From: Candidatus Peribacteria bacterium
Lineage (GTDB): Bacteria > Patescibacteriota > Gracilibacteria > UBA1369 > UBA12463
Reading direction: 5' to 3'
Assembly (NCBI GenBank): GCA_943354965.1
Contig: CALRDN010000001.1
Location: 101,033 to 165,032 of the forward strand
Length of the DNA stretch: 64,000 nt
Of the stretch, positions 51,248 through 61,540 are shown one piece after another. The notes beneath the pieces are model-generated. The model saw nothing but the letters and a program-made list of their open reading frames with translations, was not told where the DNA came from and did not search any database. The translations under genes and the position numbers were made by a program. How positions within the stretch are numbered: position 1 is the first letter of the stretch; each line of letters begins with the position of its first letter.

Positions 51248-51272
51248 TAAGAGTTTCCCGAGGAGGGGAGAT

Positions 51273-51707
51273 TTAGATAACTTCTAATGTTTCTACCCTT
51301 AGCTCTAATTTTTCGAATTCTTCTTTTTTGACAAAATCTTGCTGCATCGTGGCATAAAGGTCGAATATTTTGTCATTCATTCTTCCTTGTTCTTTTTTGA
51401 TATCGTGAATATCACCTTTGATATCAACGATGTCACCCTGAATACTAACGATATCACCCTTGATGCCAATAATATCACCCTGAATACCAACGATGTCACC
51501 CTGAATACTAACGATATCACCCTTGATGCCAATAATATCACCCTGAATACCAACGATGTCACCCTGGATACTTTTAATGTCATTTTTTATACCCCCAATT
51601 TCATCTTTTATCTCATCTTTAAACTCAGTTAGTATGCCTTTCATGACATGCTTCATTTGAGTAAGCGTTACGGCGCCTTCGCGTTTTCGAGTTTTGGTTT
51701 GTTTCAT
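51273..51707 (-). CDS. Coiled-coil protein with tandem 7-aa repeats (xxIxGDI)
   Basis: IQGDIVGIQGDIIGIKGDIVSIQGDIVGIQGDIIGIKGDIV... Confidence 0.7.
   Translation of the reverse strand: MKQTKTRKREGAVTLTQMKHVMKGILTEFKDEIKDEIGGIKNDIKSIQGDIVGIQGDIIGIKGDIVSIQGDIVGIQGDIIGIKGDIVSIQGDIVDIKGDIHDIKKEQGRMNDKIFDLYATMQQDFVKKEEFEKLELRVETLEVI
51441..51566 (-). repeat. Two identical tandem 63-bp units, each three 21-bp subunits
   Basis: AATACTAACGATATCACCCTTGATGCCAATAATATCACCCTGAATACCAACGATGTCACCCTG starts at 51441 and again at 51504. Confidence 0.9.
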
Positions 51708-51838
51708 AATGGAAATTTAGGATAGTAAATGATTGTTGTGCTTGCAAGTAACTCATCTTGCTATGGCGGGGTATTCCTATTCTACCTCAGCGTTTTAACA
51801 TTTTTCTGACATCTTGAGGTTTATTTGAGCTTTAGTGT

Positions 51839-52855
51839 ATGATTATCGCGATGAAACATCATATTCTTGTTACGGGTGGCGCAGGTTATATTGGTTCGCA
51901 TGCCGTGAGGGCGCTTCTGGCTGCTGGTTATGAGGTGACGGTCGTTGACTTTCTCAAACGTGGACACCGCGAGTTTGTGCATCCGGATAGCCATTTCTTT
52001 GAGTGTGATATTGGTGATACGGCGATGATGAGAGGTATTTTTCAGCAACAAAAAGACGCAGGGACTCCTATTGATGCGGTAATACATTTTGCGGGAAGAA
52101 TTGAGGCGGGGCTTTCTGCGGCCGAGAGAGACGACTTTTTCTATAATAATGTTGCCTGCGGAGAGCGCTTGCTGATGCTCTGTGAGGATTTTGACATACA
52201 ATATTTTGTTTTCTCTTCTACGGCGGCGGTGTATGGCGAGCCGGAAGAGGTGCCAATCCGGGAAGACGCAGCTCTTCGGCCGGTCAATTATTATGGTATG
52301 ACGAAGTTGGAGTTTGAAAAGAGATTGGAAATTGAGGCCAGCAAACCGGATCGAGGATTTTCTTATGTAGCACTACGCTATTTCAACGCAGCCGGGGCTC
52401 ACGAGTCAGCCGAGATTGGCGAGTGGCATCCACATGAGTCACATCTCATTCCGCGAGTACTGCAGGCTGCAAAGGGCGAAATTAAGCGTTTGGATATCTA
52501 TGGAACCGATTATCATACAAAAGATGGAACATGCGTGAGAGATTATATTCACGTACAGGATTTGGTCGATGCGCATTTGCTCGCATTGGAGTATCTTTTT
52601 GCCGGTGGAAAAAGTGATGTGTTTAATCTAGGAAATGGAAATGGTTTTACGGTAAAAGAGGTTATTCGGGCGGCTGAGGATATTACAGGGAAAACACTTA
52701 ATGTCATCGAGGATCTCAGGAGAGAAGGTGATCCGGCTGTATTGGTTGCAGATAGCTCAAAGGCGCAATCTCTCCTCGGTTGGACTCCGAAACATCCGGA
52801 CTTGAAGGATATTATCCAGTCCGCTTGGAAGTGGGAGCTCAATAAAAAAGTGTAA
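51839..52855 (+). CDS. galE: UDP-glucose 4-epimerase
   Basis: ILVTGGAGYIGSHAVRALLAAGYEVTVVD; YYGMTKLEFE; GTDYHTKDGTCVRDYIHVQDL. Confidence 0.94.
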   Translation: MIIAMKHHILVTGGAGYIGSHAVRALLAAGYEVTVVDFLKRGHREFVHPDSHFFECDIGDTAMMRGIFQQQKDAGTPIDAVIHFAGRIEAGLSAAERDDFFYNNVACGERLLMLCEDFDIQYFVFSSTAAVYGEPEEVPIREDAALRPVNYYGMTKLEFEKRLEIEASKPDRGFSYVALRYFNAAGAHESAEIGEWHPHESHLIPRVLQAAKGEIKRLDIYGTDYHTKDGTCVRDYIHVQDLVDAHLLALEYLFAGGKSDVFNLGNGNGFTVKEVIRAAEDITGKTLNVIEDLRREGDPAVLVADSSKAQSLLGWTPKHPDLKDIIQSAWKWELNKKV

Positions 52856-53422
52856 TTATTCTACGAGCTTAAGGGTGCTTAGCGCTAATGGGAACTCTTC
52901 ATATCCGTCACGTTTCATGAAGTGTCCGGCATGGTGAATCATGAATAGCTCGGCATTTTCTCCGAGTTGATGCTGATAGTAGGGGCCGGTTTCCGCGCTG
53001 ATATACGGATCATTATCGGAAAATATCAGGATAAATTTTTTGCAGTTTTTTTTAATATTTTCAAAATCAAGAGGTGCGGCGAAGTAATTTTTTATCTCTT
53101 CCGGATGTGAATCCTGGCTTGTGGATGCTACTATTATCGCCATATCAATAGGCTGTTTCCAGTTTTGTTCGAGCATTCGTAGAACGAGGCTTCCGCCTAG
53201 GCTGTGGCCGATTAGTACTCTTTTTTCCTCTGAGGATTCTTGTAGATTCCATAAATCGAGTAGCGCAGGAAGTTGCTCTGCGAGTTTTGGTTCGTCGGTA
53301 TTCGGAAGGTTCGGTGCCGATACATCCCAATGTAATTTTTCGAGTTCGGCTTTTAGCCATGGGAACCAGTTTCCATGATTTGTTCCACCGTATCCATGAA
53401 TGATGAGAGCTTTGGTATTCAT
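52856..53422 (-). CDS. RBBP9/YdeN-family serine hydrolase
   Basis: IIHGYGGTNHGNWFPWLKAELEK; VLIGHSLGGSLVLRMLE; HAGHF. Confidence 0.88.
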   Translation of the reverse strand: MNTKALIIHGYGGTNHGNWFPWLKAELEKLHWDVSAPNLPNTDEPKLAEQLPALLDLWNLQESSEEKRVLIGHSLGGSLVLRMLEQNWKQPIDMAIIVASTSQDSHPEEIKNYFAAPLDFENIKKNCKKFILIFSDNDPYISAETGPYYQHQLGENAELFMIHHAGHFMKRDGYEEFPLALSTLKLVE

Positions 53423-53428
53423 AATGGA

Positions 53429-56056
53429 TTATGAGGCTTCTCCATGGCACTTCTTGTATTTTTTCCCGCTACCACATGGGCAAGGTTCATTTCGTCCTGC
53501 CGCCGGTTCGTTGATAACGGTTTGTGCTCCAATGATGAGCGGCTGTCCGGAGGCATCTTCTTTTGTCTTGTGTCCTGACAAAACAGATTCGATCTGTTCT
53601 TCATTGGTCATGATATTTTTTGGAGGTTGTTCAACTGGTTGTGGCTGTGTATTGATGGATATTTCCACCTTGTATAGAGTGTTTACCGTATTGAAACGAA
53701 TGTCTGCGAGAAGTTTCTCAAACGCGAGGAAGCCTTCTTGTTTGTACTCGATCAACGGATCGCGCTGCGCATAGCCACGTAGTGAGATTGCCTCACGTAC
53801 GCTGGACATGTTTTCGATGTGTGCCATCCAGAGGTCGTCCAAGATTCTCAAGCTGATGCCGTGTTCGACATTTCTCATGATATCGGCATTTGGAAGCTTC
53901 TGTTCGCGTCGTTCGTATTCCTTGAAGAGAAATTCTTTCACTTTTTCTACGAGTTCCTTGGTGCTCATAGCCTCGGCGACATCTGAAATACTGAGCTCTA
54001 CGCCATTTGTTCCATTGAGAGCGTTAATTTCTTGAACGATTCGTTCCATGTCCCAATCCTTTTTCTCTCTGGCCGCGGTGAAATTCTCTACTACCATTCG
54101 TGCCACCTCGCTAATACTTAACATGATGTCGGACTTGATGTCTTCACTCATGAGGATTTTTCTTCGTCGGCTGTAGATGATTTCTCGGTGCATATTCATC
54201 ACATCATCGTATTGAACGAGATGTTTTCGAATATCGAAGTGGTGACCTTCAACTTTTTTCTGTGCACTCTCGATGGCTTTGCTAATGAGACCATTCTCGA
54301 TAGGCATGTCCTCAGGAATATTTAGCGCATTCATCATTTTCTGCACTCGCTCTGAGCCGAAGAGGCGCATGAGGTCATCTTCCATGGAAACAAAGAACTG
54401 ACTCGTACCAGGGTCACCCTGACGTCCTGAACGACCACGGAGCTGATTATCGATACGTCGGGACTCGTGACGCTCTGTGCCGAGCACGAAGAGGCCGCCG
54501 AGATCTACTACGCCTGCGCCAAGTTTGATATCTGTACCACGACCGGCCATGTTGGTGGCGATCGTAACCGCTCCGCGTTGACCTGCATTCTTTACAATTT
54601 CCGCTTCACGCGCATGATTTTTCGCATTCAATACATTGTGAGGAACTCCCTCCATCTTGAGGAGTTCGCTTAATAATTCCGACTGTTCGACAGAAATAGT
54701 ACCCACTAATACCGGCTGACCTTTTTCATTTAGCTCCTTGATCTTGGCTACAGCGGCGAGGAACTTACCTTTTTTATTTCTAAAAATGGCATCGGCGTTA
54801 TCTGAACGGGCAATTTTCCTATGTGTTGGAATGATAATTGTTTCGAGTCCATAAATCTGGAGAAATTCTTCGGCTTCCGTTGCCGCTGTACCTGTCATGC
54901 CTCCAAGTTTATTGAAAAGTCTGAAGAAGTTCTGGAGGGTAACTGTAGCCAATGTTCGGCTTTCTCTCTTAATTTCTACACCTTCTTTCGCCTCGATCGC
55001 CTGGTGAAGTCCATCAGAATATCTTCGACCTGCCATGAGGCGTCCGGTGAACTCATCGACGATCATAATTTCTCCTTCTTTCACAACATAATCCACATCG
55101 TTCCTGAATGCGGCGTGGGCCTTCAGGGCTTGTTCGAGGTGATGAACTTCCGTGAAACCGGCATCAGTATAAATATTATCAACATCAAGTAACTTCTCTA
55201 CCTTTGAAATTCCTGCGTCGGTCAAGAATGCTGTTTTCACTTTTTCATCCAAAATATAATCTACGCCTTTTTCTAATTGGCGTACGAGTTGTGCATATTT
55301 TACATACTTCGAAGTTGACTCTTCTGCAGGAGCGGAAATAATCAACGGTGTTCTAGCCTCATCGATCAAGATCGAATCTACCTCATCAATAATGGCATAA
55401 TTCAGACCACGCTGAACCATATAGTCTTTGTTGGTGGCCATGTTGTCGCGTAGATAGTCGAAACCGAACTCGTTATTGGTTCCGTAGGTAATATCTGCGG
55501 CATATGCGGCTTTTTTCGCATCGTAATCTTGTCCGTGCTTGATGGATCCTACCGTGAGACCCAGGAATTTGAAGAGTCCACCCATCCACTCGGAGTCACG
55601 TTGCGCGAGGTACTCGTTGACGGTTACAACCCAAACGCCTTTGCCTGTAAGGGCGTTGAGATACACGGCGAATGTTGAGACGAGCGTTTTACCTTCACCG
55701 GTTTTCATCTCGGCGATTTTTCCTTTGTGGAGAACGGTTCCACCGATAATCTGTACGTCAAACGGGACCATATCCCACTCGATTTCATTTCCAGAGACCT
55801 CCCACTTGTGGCCGACGAGCTTTCTACAAGCGGCTTTTACGAGCCCAAATGCTTCCGGTAATATTACATCTAATGGTGTTCCATCGGCAATTCTTACCTT
55901 GAACTCTTCTGTTTTTTTTGCAAAATCATCATCTGTCTTCAGCTCTTCCGTCAGTCGCTTCTCCCACATATTTACTTCATCAACCATCGGGAGAATGGAT
56001 CGAATTTCTTTTTCATTGGGGTCGCCGAGAATGGCTGTGATAATTTTTCGTAACAT
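53429..56056 (-). CDS. secA: Preprotein translocase subunit SecA
   Basis: [55 protein letters not shown] zinc motif [14 protein letters not shown]. Confidence 0.97.
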   Translation of the reverse strand: MLRKIITAILGDPNEKEIRSILPMVDEVNMWEKRLTEELKTDDDFAKKTEEFKVRIADGTPLDVILPEAFGLVKAACRKLVGHKWEVSGNEIEWDMVPFDVQIIGGTVLHKGKIAEMKTGEGKTLVSTFAVYLNALTGKGVWVVTVNEYLAQRDSEWMGGLFKFLGLTVGSIKHGQDYDAKKAAYAADITYGTNNEFGFDYLRDNMATNKDYMVQRGLNYAIIDEVDSILIDEARTPLIISAPAEESTSKYVKYAQLVRQLEKGVDYILDEKVKTAFLTDAGISKVEKLLDVDNIYTDAGFTEVHHLEQALKAHAAFRNDVDYVVKEGEIMIVDEFTGRLMAGRRYSDGLHQAIEAKEGVEIKRESRTLATVTLQNFFRLFNKLGGMTGTAATEAEEFLQIYGLETIIIPTHRKIARSDNADAIFRNKKGKFLAAVAKIKELNEKGQPVLVGTISVEQSELLSELLKMEGVPHNVLNAKNHAREAEIVKNAGQRGAVTIATNMAGRGTDIKLGAGVVDLGGLFVLGTERHESRRIDNQLRGRSGRQGDPGTSQFFVSMEDDLMRLFGSERVQKMMNALNIPEDMPIENGLISKAIESAQKKVEGHHFDIRKHLVQYDDVMNMHREIIYSRRRKILMSEDIKSDIMLSISEVARMVVENFTAAREKKDWDMERIVQEINALNGTNGVELSISDVAEAMSTKELVEKVKEFLFKEYERREQKLPNADIMRNVEHGISLRILDDLWMAHIENMSSVREAISLRGYAQRDPLIEYKQEGFLAFEKLLADIRFNTVNTLYKVEISINTQPQPVEQPPKNIMTNEEQIESVLSGHKTKEDASGQPLIIGAQTVINEPAAGRNEPCPCGSGKKYKKCHGEAS

Positions 56057-56169
56057 AAATAGGTGTATAAACTCATAAAGATTGCTCGTGCATCTTACGC
56101 GAAATGAAGCTAAAACACAAGGAGTTAGCCTCATCTCCTGAGGTAGTTTTTAGCTTTGAAATGACAAAA

Positions 56170-56727
56170 TTAGAGCCCCATCTCCTCGTGAATCCCTTGC
56201 ATAGCCTGGAGACAGATTGCTGCCACTTCCTCGACTGACATTCCCAGCATTGTTTGGGACTTCTCCACGATGCTACGATTTACGCCCCCGGCGAACTTCT
56301 TATCTTTCCATTTTTTTACTATAGATGAAACGCCCACATCCGCTAACTTCTTTGTCGGCTGCATAAGCGTCACCGCTACGATAAATCCAGTCATCGATTC
56401 GGTTACGTACAGTGCTTTTTCTAAAAGTGTCTCCGGTTCTATCTCTAGCATGTAGTTATGTTTTTTGATGGCGGTACGCATTTCTTCGTCCATATCTTCA
56501 TGTTGTAACATGTCGTATCCTACGATGCCGTGTTTATGAAGCTCGTGTTTCGTGATGTCCAGATCAAGGTCGTGCAGTAGGCCAGTGATGCCCCAGCGGT
56601 CTTCATCTTCGTTGAATTTCTGTGCCAGGGCACGCATGAGCGCTTCCGTAGCGAGTAAATGCTTCTTGGTATTATCGGTGGTGACGTGTTGCCTGATGAG
56701 TTCGAGAGCGTGTTCGTGTGTGATCAT
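56170..56727 (-). CDS. HD-domain hydrolase
   Basis: HLLATEALMRALAQKF...WGITGLLHDLDLDIT. Confidence 0.88.
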   Translation of the reverse strand: MITHEHALELIRQHVTTDNTKKHLLATEALMRALAQKFNEDEDRWGITGLLHDLDLDITKHELHKHGIVGYDMLQHEDMDEEMRTAIKKHNYMLEIEPETLLEKALYVTESMTGFIVAVTLMQPTKKLADVGVSSIVKKWKDKKFAGGVNRSIVEKSQTMLGMSVEEVAAICLQAMQGIHEEMGL

Positions 56728-56763
56728 GGTGATGAATAATTATCGATATAAAGAGTGTAGTAC

Positions 56764-57555
56764 TTATGCTTCTTTGGTTTCTATGACACTTTTCCAGAAG
56801 GTGTTCCATGCTTTTCTGCTCTTTTCTATGCCCGTTAGAACGCTTTGCTTATCTTCTTCTGAAGTGTTGTCTATGGCGGCCGAGACGTACATAGATGGCA
56901 TATAGCCTGCGGAGAATGACATTCGCGCTTCTGGGAAAAGCCATGGATGGGTACGGCTCATGGGTCGTGCCGCGAGTTTATGTAAGTCTTCTTTCCCATA
57001 TCCATTTACCATGAATACAAAATCCGGAAACCGCGATAGCCAGTTGGTCATGGCTCCAAAACCTTCGGCTGGATTTCTCGCGATCATTTGCTGATGGGTT
57101 CTGAGAAGCTGCTCCACTCTCGGATCTTTGAAATCATGTGGCTGTAAGTCAAAATACTTACGGAATTCTCTGCGTAATACATGATGAGGTGGAACGGGAA
57201 CTCCTTGAATGGTTCCATTATCTGTTTCGTCGTGGGTAATTTTTAACGATGCTACGTATAGGTTATCTTTCTTTTCTGGATTTTTTTCTTCCAGCGCTTT
57301 TGCTAACATCTTGAATAGTTCCGTTTCTTGTTCATCGACTTCTAGGCGAATATCGACGGCATCATTGATTTGTGATCGCGTGGTTCCTCGGATCAGAAAG
57401 AACTCCTTCATGGCTTCTAGTTCATCACTTCGGTCGTCTGTGGCTACCCATGGATTATATCCTGGGCCCTCTGAACTCTGCACATGAACCTGTAGCTGAT
57501 TACGTACGATTCGCATGAAATTCTCTTGCGGCTTTGGAAGATCCGTTGATCTCAT
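56764..57555 (-). CDS. Hypothetical protein, 263 aa
   Basis: Long ORF, divergent from the TrmB-family regulator. Confidence 0.65.
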   Translation of the reverse strand: MRSTDLPKPQENFMRIVRNQLQVHVQSSEGPGYNPWVATDDRSDELEAMKEFFLIRGTTRSQINDAVDIRLEVDEQETELFKMLAKALEEKNPEKKDNLYVASLKITHDETDNGTIQGVPVPPHHVLRREFRKYFDLQPHDFKDPRVEQLLRTHQQMIARNPAEGFGAMTNWLSRFPDFVFMVNGYGKEDLHKLAARPMSRTHPWLFPEARMSFSAGYMPSMYVSAAIDNTSEEDKQSVLTGIEKSRKAWNTFWKSVIETKEA

Positions 57556-57564
57556 ATGGTGGTT

Positions 57565-57646
57565 GTTAATATATACTGACCTTGTGTTTTACTCTTTACA
57601 GCATTGTTTTCCCCGTGTAAAACATATGATGTTAATATTTACTGAC
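57565..57646. promoter_or_regulatory. Candidate operator region between the hypothetical gene and the TrmB gene
   Basis: GTTAATATATACTGAC (57565-57580) and GTTAATATTTACTGAC (57631-57646) flanking TGTTTTAC/GTAAAACA. Confidence 0.55.
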
Positions 57647-57656
57647 AACAAACTCT

Positions 57657-58400
57657 ATGACCGCATTTACAGAGAGACTTATGAAATTAGGATTTTCAGA
57701 AAAAGAAGCGGTGGTGTATTTGGCGCTTCTCGAGCTCGGTCAGCAGCCGGCATCGGTTGTAGCACGGAAGACTGGGTTTCCTAGGCCGACGATACTCTTT
57801 CTTTGTGAGGGGTTAGTGAAGAGGGGATTTGTCAGGAAGTCTCGTCGTGGACGTGCACAGTTTTTTTATGCTGATCCAAGTGATTTGAAGAAAATCATTG
57901 AGACAGAAATGGTACAACGACAGGAGACACTTGATGAAATTCTCCCGCTTTTCAATGAGGTGCGTAGTCCGCTGACCTCGCCACCGCGTGTAACCTTCTT
58001 CGAGGGTATTGATGGCTGCAGAAAAGCATATTCTCTGCTACTAGAAAGTAAGACTGAGGTTTTAGAATTTGCGGCACATGAAGATTTGGTGAAAATGGGC
58101 GAGCCGTTTATGAAAAAATTTGTGGAGCAGCGCGTCAAACATGGTGTACATATCAGACCTATTTGTCGCAATACTTCACTCCATCGAATGTTTAAAAATC
58201 TTGATAAAAAGCAGCTAAGGAAGTTACGCATGTTTCCCCAGTCTCAAGGGGAGCTCTACTCTTCGATCGATATGTTCGAAAACAAGGTTTTGCTTCTTAA
58301 TCTGTATCATGATCCTTTTGCGATCCTGATCGAAAATAAGGAGTTTGCCGATACGCTTAGGACGATTCATGGTCTTGTATGGAGGTCGCTTGCTGCTTAG
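57657..58400 (+). CDS. TrmB-family transcriptional regulator
   Basis: LMKLGFSEKEAVVYLALLELGQQPASVVARKTGFPRPTILFLCEGLVKRGFV, plus TrmB-like C-terminal region. Confidence 0.88.
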   Translation: MTAFTERLMKLGFSEKEAVVYLALLELGQQPASVVARKTGFPRPTILFLCEGLVKRGFVRKSRRGRAQFFYADPSDLKKIIETEMVQRQETLDEILPLFNEVRSPLTSPPRVTFFEGIDGCRKAYSLLLESKTEVLEFAAHEDLVKMGEPFMKKFVEQRVKHGVHIRPICRNTSLHRMFKNLDKKQLRKLRMFPQSQGELYSSIDMFENKVLLLNLYHDPFAILIENKEFADTLRTIHGLVWRSLAA

Positions 58401-58401
58401 A

Positions 58402-59880
58402 TTATTCCTTGTATCCTCGTAGAACGATGAAAATAGTTTTGAAGAGAATTTTGATATCGAGATCGAGTGACCAGTTTTGGATGTAGTAGGTGTCGAGGCG
58501 GATTTCTTCTTTGAAGTCGAGGTCGGAGCGGCCAGAGGTTTGGGATATGCCGGTGAGGCCGGGTTTCACCTCGAGAACGAATTTTTCACTGGCAGTGTAT
58601 TTCGCGACTTCTTCGGGAAAGTGTGGACGTGGGCCAACGAGGCTCATATTACCAATCAATACATTCCATAATTGAGGGAGCTCATCGATAGAGAATCTTC
58701 GAAGAAATTTTCCTACGTGAGTGATTCGGGGATCGTTTTTTATTTTTACAAGAGGGGAGTCTTTACGAATGTTATGTTCTGCGAGTTTGTCGTATCGTAA
58801 CTGATGCGTGTTTGGATACATTGTACGGAGCTTGTAGAATTTAAATGTTTTTCCGAACTGGCCTACACGTAGTACCGGATTTCCGTTATCAAGTTTTGTG
58901 AAAAATATAGGTCCTGACGAATCGAGTTTAATGGCTATGGCGGCTAGTATTATGATTGGTGTAGCAATGATTAATCCGAAAATGGATCCGATAATATCGC
59001 ATATACGCTTGAGAATTTTCCCCCAACTGTCGAGCGGAGTCGGTTTGAGTTCTATGACGGGGATTCCACGAACGGTCGAGATTTCTATGTTGGTTTTTTG
59101 TACCTCGAGGAGGCTTGGGACGAAAGAATACTTCACGTGATTTTGCCTGCAGATAGCGAGAATTTCAGGACCCCTTCCGCTCATTTCTGAGGCTTGAATA
59201 ATCTGTTCGATTTGAAATATATGAATTATTTTTTCTAAATTTTCTAATGTTCCAAGATATTTTTCACCGTCATGTTGTTCTTTTTCTAAAATATATCCTA
59301 TGAATTTGTAATCGAGATGTTTCTGAATTTTTTTGGTAAAATCTTTTGCAAATGCTCCATCGCCAATAACTGCAACTCGATATTGTCCTATCCCTCTGCG
59401 GAAAAGTGCCTGTCGAATATAGTGAATGATAATGCGATAGATTGAGAGAAAGAGTGCTGTGAGTATGGTCGCATAGACAAGAACGAGACGGGAAAAGGGG
59501 AATGTTCGTACGACGAAATAATAGGCGATGATTACCATCATCCAAGAAAATATGACGAAGAGAAGTTTGGCCAATTCGCGTGATAATGCGCGATAGGTCT
59601 TCAGGATGTACATCTGATTCACGGCAAACACGGCCACTAAGAGCGCGGCACTTTTGAGGGTGAAGTAGAAAAATGCCGACGAGTTTGGGAGTGTGGTTAT
59701 ATCAAATGGAGTCTGGATGGACGGGAGGAGACTTGGGATGGTTCTGAGCTTGAGCGCTACATAAAATGCCGCTATGGTGAGCAGAAAATCGAGGGGGACT
59801 TTGATAATGCCGAAGAAGAGACGGATGGGTTTCATGCGTCGTAATGGTAATGGAAAACCGTGAGGAATGGAAGTTTTCAA
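58402..59880 (-). CDS. Polyprenyl-phosphate sugar-1-phosphate transferase (WbaP/WcaJ-like)
   Basis: N-terminal TMs; KRICDIIGSIFGLIIATPIIILAAIAIKLDSSGPIFFTKLD...RRFSIDELPQLWNVLIGNMSLVGPRPHFPEEV. Confidence 0.95.
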   Translation of the reverse strand: MKTSIPHGFPLPLRRMKPIRLFFGIIKVPLDFLLTIAAFYVALKLRTIPSLLPSIQTPFDITTLPNSSAFFYFTLKSAALLVAVFAVNQMYILKTYRALSRELAKLLFVIFSWMMVIIAYYFVVRTFPFSRLVLVYATILTALFLSIYRIIIHYIRQALFRRGIGQYRVAVIGDGAFAKDFTKKIQKHLDYKFIGYILEKEQHDGEKYLGTLENLEKIIHIFQIEQIIQASEMSGRGPEILAICRQNHVKYSFVPSLLEVQKTNIEISTVRGIPVIELKPTPLDSWGKILKRICDIIGSIFGLIIATPIIILAAIAIKLDSSGPIFFTKLDNGNPVLRVGQFGKTFKFYKLRTMYPNTHQLRYDKLAEHNIRKDSPLVKIKNDPRITHVGKFLRRFSIDELPQLWNVLIGNMSLVGPRPHFPEEVAKYTASEKFVLEVKPGLTGISQTSGRSDLDFKEEIRLDTYYIQNWSLDLDIKILFKTIFIVLRGYKE

Positions 59881-59882
59881 GT

Positions 59883-60313
59883 GCTGGAATGCTCCTTATA
59901 AGCCGAGTTCTGTGAGATGTTGCCATCCGATGATTATCTCTCTAGGCGTGCCCTCGCGGACACGCTCATGCAGTGGAGAAGAGGAGGACGGTCGGAACCG
60001 ACGTTTGGAGCACTTGCGTACACGTATCCTTTCTTCCCAGCCACCTTGCACCACCTAGGGTTTGCCACTTTGAGGGTTTTACGCCCCAAATCCCGACTTG
60101 ATCGGGCTTTTCACCTTTCACCTCGGCCTTGCGGCTGAAGCTAGTATTGTCTCTGTGGTACTTTCCCTTGCCCTACATTACTGCAAGACCGGCAGGCGTT
60201 ACCTGCTAAGCGTTCCGATGGTGCTCGGACTTTCCTCCATGACGTAGTCGGGGAGCGGGTACAAATGCACTCGCTTCGCTACGTGCACGGCAATCATCAA
60301 AGAACATTCCAGC
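59883..60313 (-). ncRNA. rnpB: RNase P RNA (bacterial type)
   Basis: Minus strand GGAGGAAAGTCCGAGCACC near the 5' end, GGGCAAGGGAAAGTACCACAGAGA, and ACAGAACTCGGCTTATAAGG at the 3' end; P1 helix GCTGGAATG/CATTCCAGC sets the boundaries. Confidence 0.93.
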
Positions 60314-60507
60314 TAGGGGATTATGGCATAATTTGTGCGCACGCACAAGCTAGAACATAAGGCTGGCTTTGCGGAAGGGTAATTCGCGCGAATCGCGCGG
60401 AGCAGCATGTTTCCTCTTTCCAAGGAGATATATACAAATATATACACAAACAGTATACAAAACGTATACCACTCTCAAAAAAAGAAATCATTTGCAGGGG
60501 TCTCTAG

Positions 60508-60759
60508 CTACTTCGCGAACTTGTTGTAGAGCCAGGCCAGTAGAGCACCACCTATGGCACCATCGATGAAGCCGGCTACAAGTCCGATGAAAGCTCCTCC
60601 TACAGTTATGTCAAACCAAGGGTAGAAACCGACAAAGAGTTGAAGCATGCTTGAACCCCATTCCAATCCGAGCAGTGCCACTAAAAGTGTCCAAAGGAAG
60701 AGACAGACACCCCAAAGAATACCCATGGAAAGTGCAAGACCTTTTACGGAAAGTTTCAT
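60508..60759 (-). CDS. Small Gly-rich membrane protein (holin-like)
   Basis: MKLSVKGLALSMGILWGVCLFLWTLLVALLG...GGAFIGLVAGFIDGAIGGALLAWLYNKF. Confidence 0.6.
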   Translation of the reverse strand: MKLSVKGLALSMGILWGVCLFLWTLLVALLGLEWGSSMLQLFVGFYPWFDITVGGAFIGLVAGFIDGAIGGALLAWLYNKFAK

Positions 60760-60826
60760 AGAGAATGAGAATTATGAAATACTTATCTCTATAAGACCAT
60801 ATGTTTTGCATGAAGGCAAATAATGC

Positions 60827-61441
60827 CTATTGCTCCATCTGCTTTTTGATCTTTGCGTATTCTACGGAGAAGAATTTTACGGCATTGAGACATTCGAGGG
60901 CTTTTTCGTTGTCGGGGTCGAGGACGAGGACTTTTTTGAACATAAGTCCGGCGCGGTCGAAGTTTTTCTCGTTCATATAGAGGACGCCTAGGTCTGTGAG
61001 GATGAGGGTGTCTTCGGAGGCGAGATTCAGGGATCGTTCGAGTAAGATGAGTCCACGCTGTTTTTGACCGTCGTGGTACATACTCCATCCGAGACATCGG
61101 AGGATCTCAGGGTGATTTGGAAAGAGCTCATCAGATCGTTCGAGATAATCAATAGAGACCTTCCACTTTCCCATACAGGAGTAGACGAAGCCCATGAGAT
61201 AGTTGGCGTTTGGTGATGCCGGATCGAGGACCATAGCTCGGTCGAGCGCGCGCTTTGCCTTCTGATATTCGCGGAGTGTTAAATAATTATCTGCAATTTC
61301 TTCGTATGCCTCTGCGGCATCAAGATCGTAGTGCAAAATACTTTCACAGATTTTAATAGCCTCCTGGTGCTGACCACGTTGCTTTTTCTTTTCGGCTTCT
61401 TCGAGGAGAACATTGACCTGTGTATCGGTATCGTACAACAT
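60827..61441 (-). CDS. TPR-repeat protein
   Basis: Repeated TPR signatures, e.g. AAEAYEEIADNYLTLREYQKAKRALDRAMVLDPASPNANYLMGFVY. Confidence 0.9.
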   Translation of the reverse strand: MLYDTDTQVNVLLEEAEKKKQRGQHQEAIKICESILHYDLDAAEAYEEIADNYLTLREYQKAKRALDRAMVLDPASPNANYLMGFVYSCMGKWKVSIDYLERSDELFPNHPEILRCLGWSMYHDGQKQRGLILLERSLNLASEDTLILTDLGVLYMNEKNFDRAGLMFKKVLVLDPDNEKALECLNAVKFFSVEYAKIKKQMEQ

Positions 61442-61540
61442 AGGATGGTTTGTTTTAGTTTTTATTTTTGGGGATACGATTTTTACGTATCAGAGTAGTA
61501 TAGCAGATTTAGCTTTGTTTTTCAAGTCTATATGCCAACC

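Noticed and set aside
51441-51566. CRISPR array
   Set aside because: Repeats are contiguous with no unique spacers and lie in a coding frame.
51339-51632. Plus-strand ORF with NDITLDANNITLNTND repeats
   Set aside because: Antisense to the 144-aa coiled-coil gene; open only because of the 21-bp periodicity.
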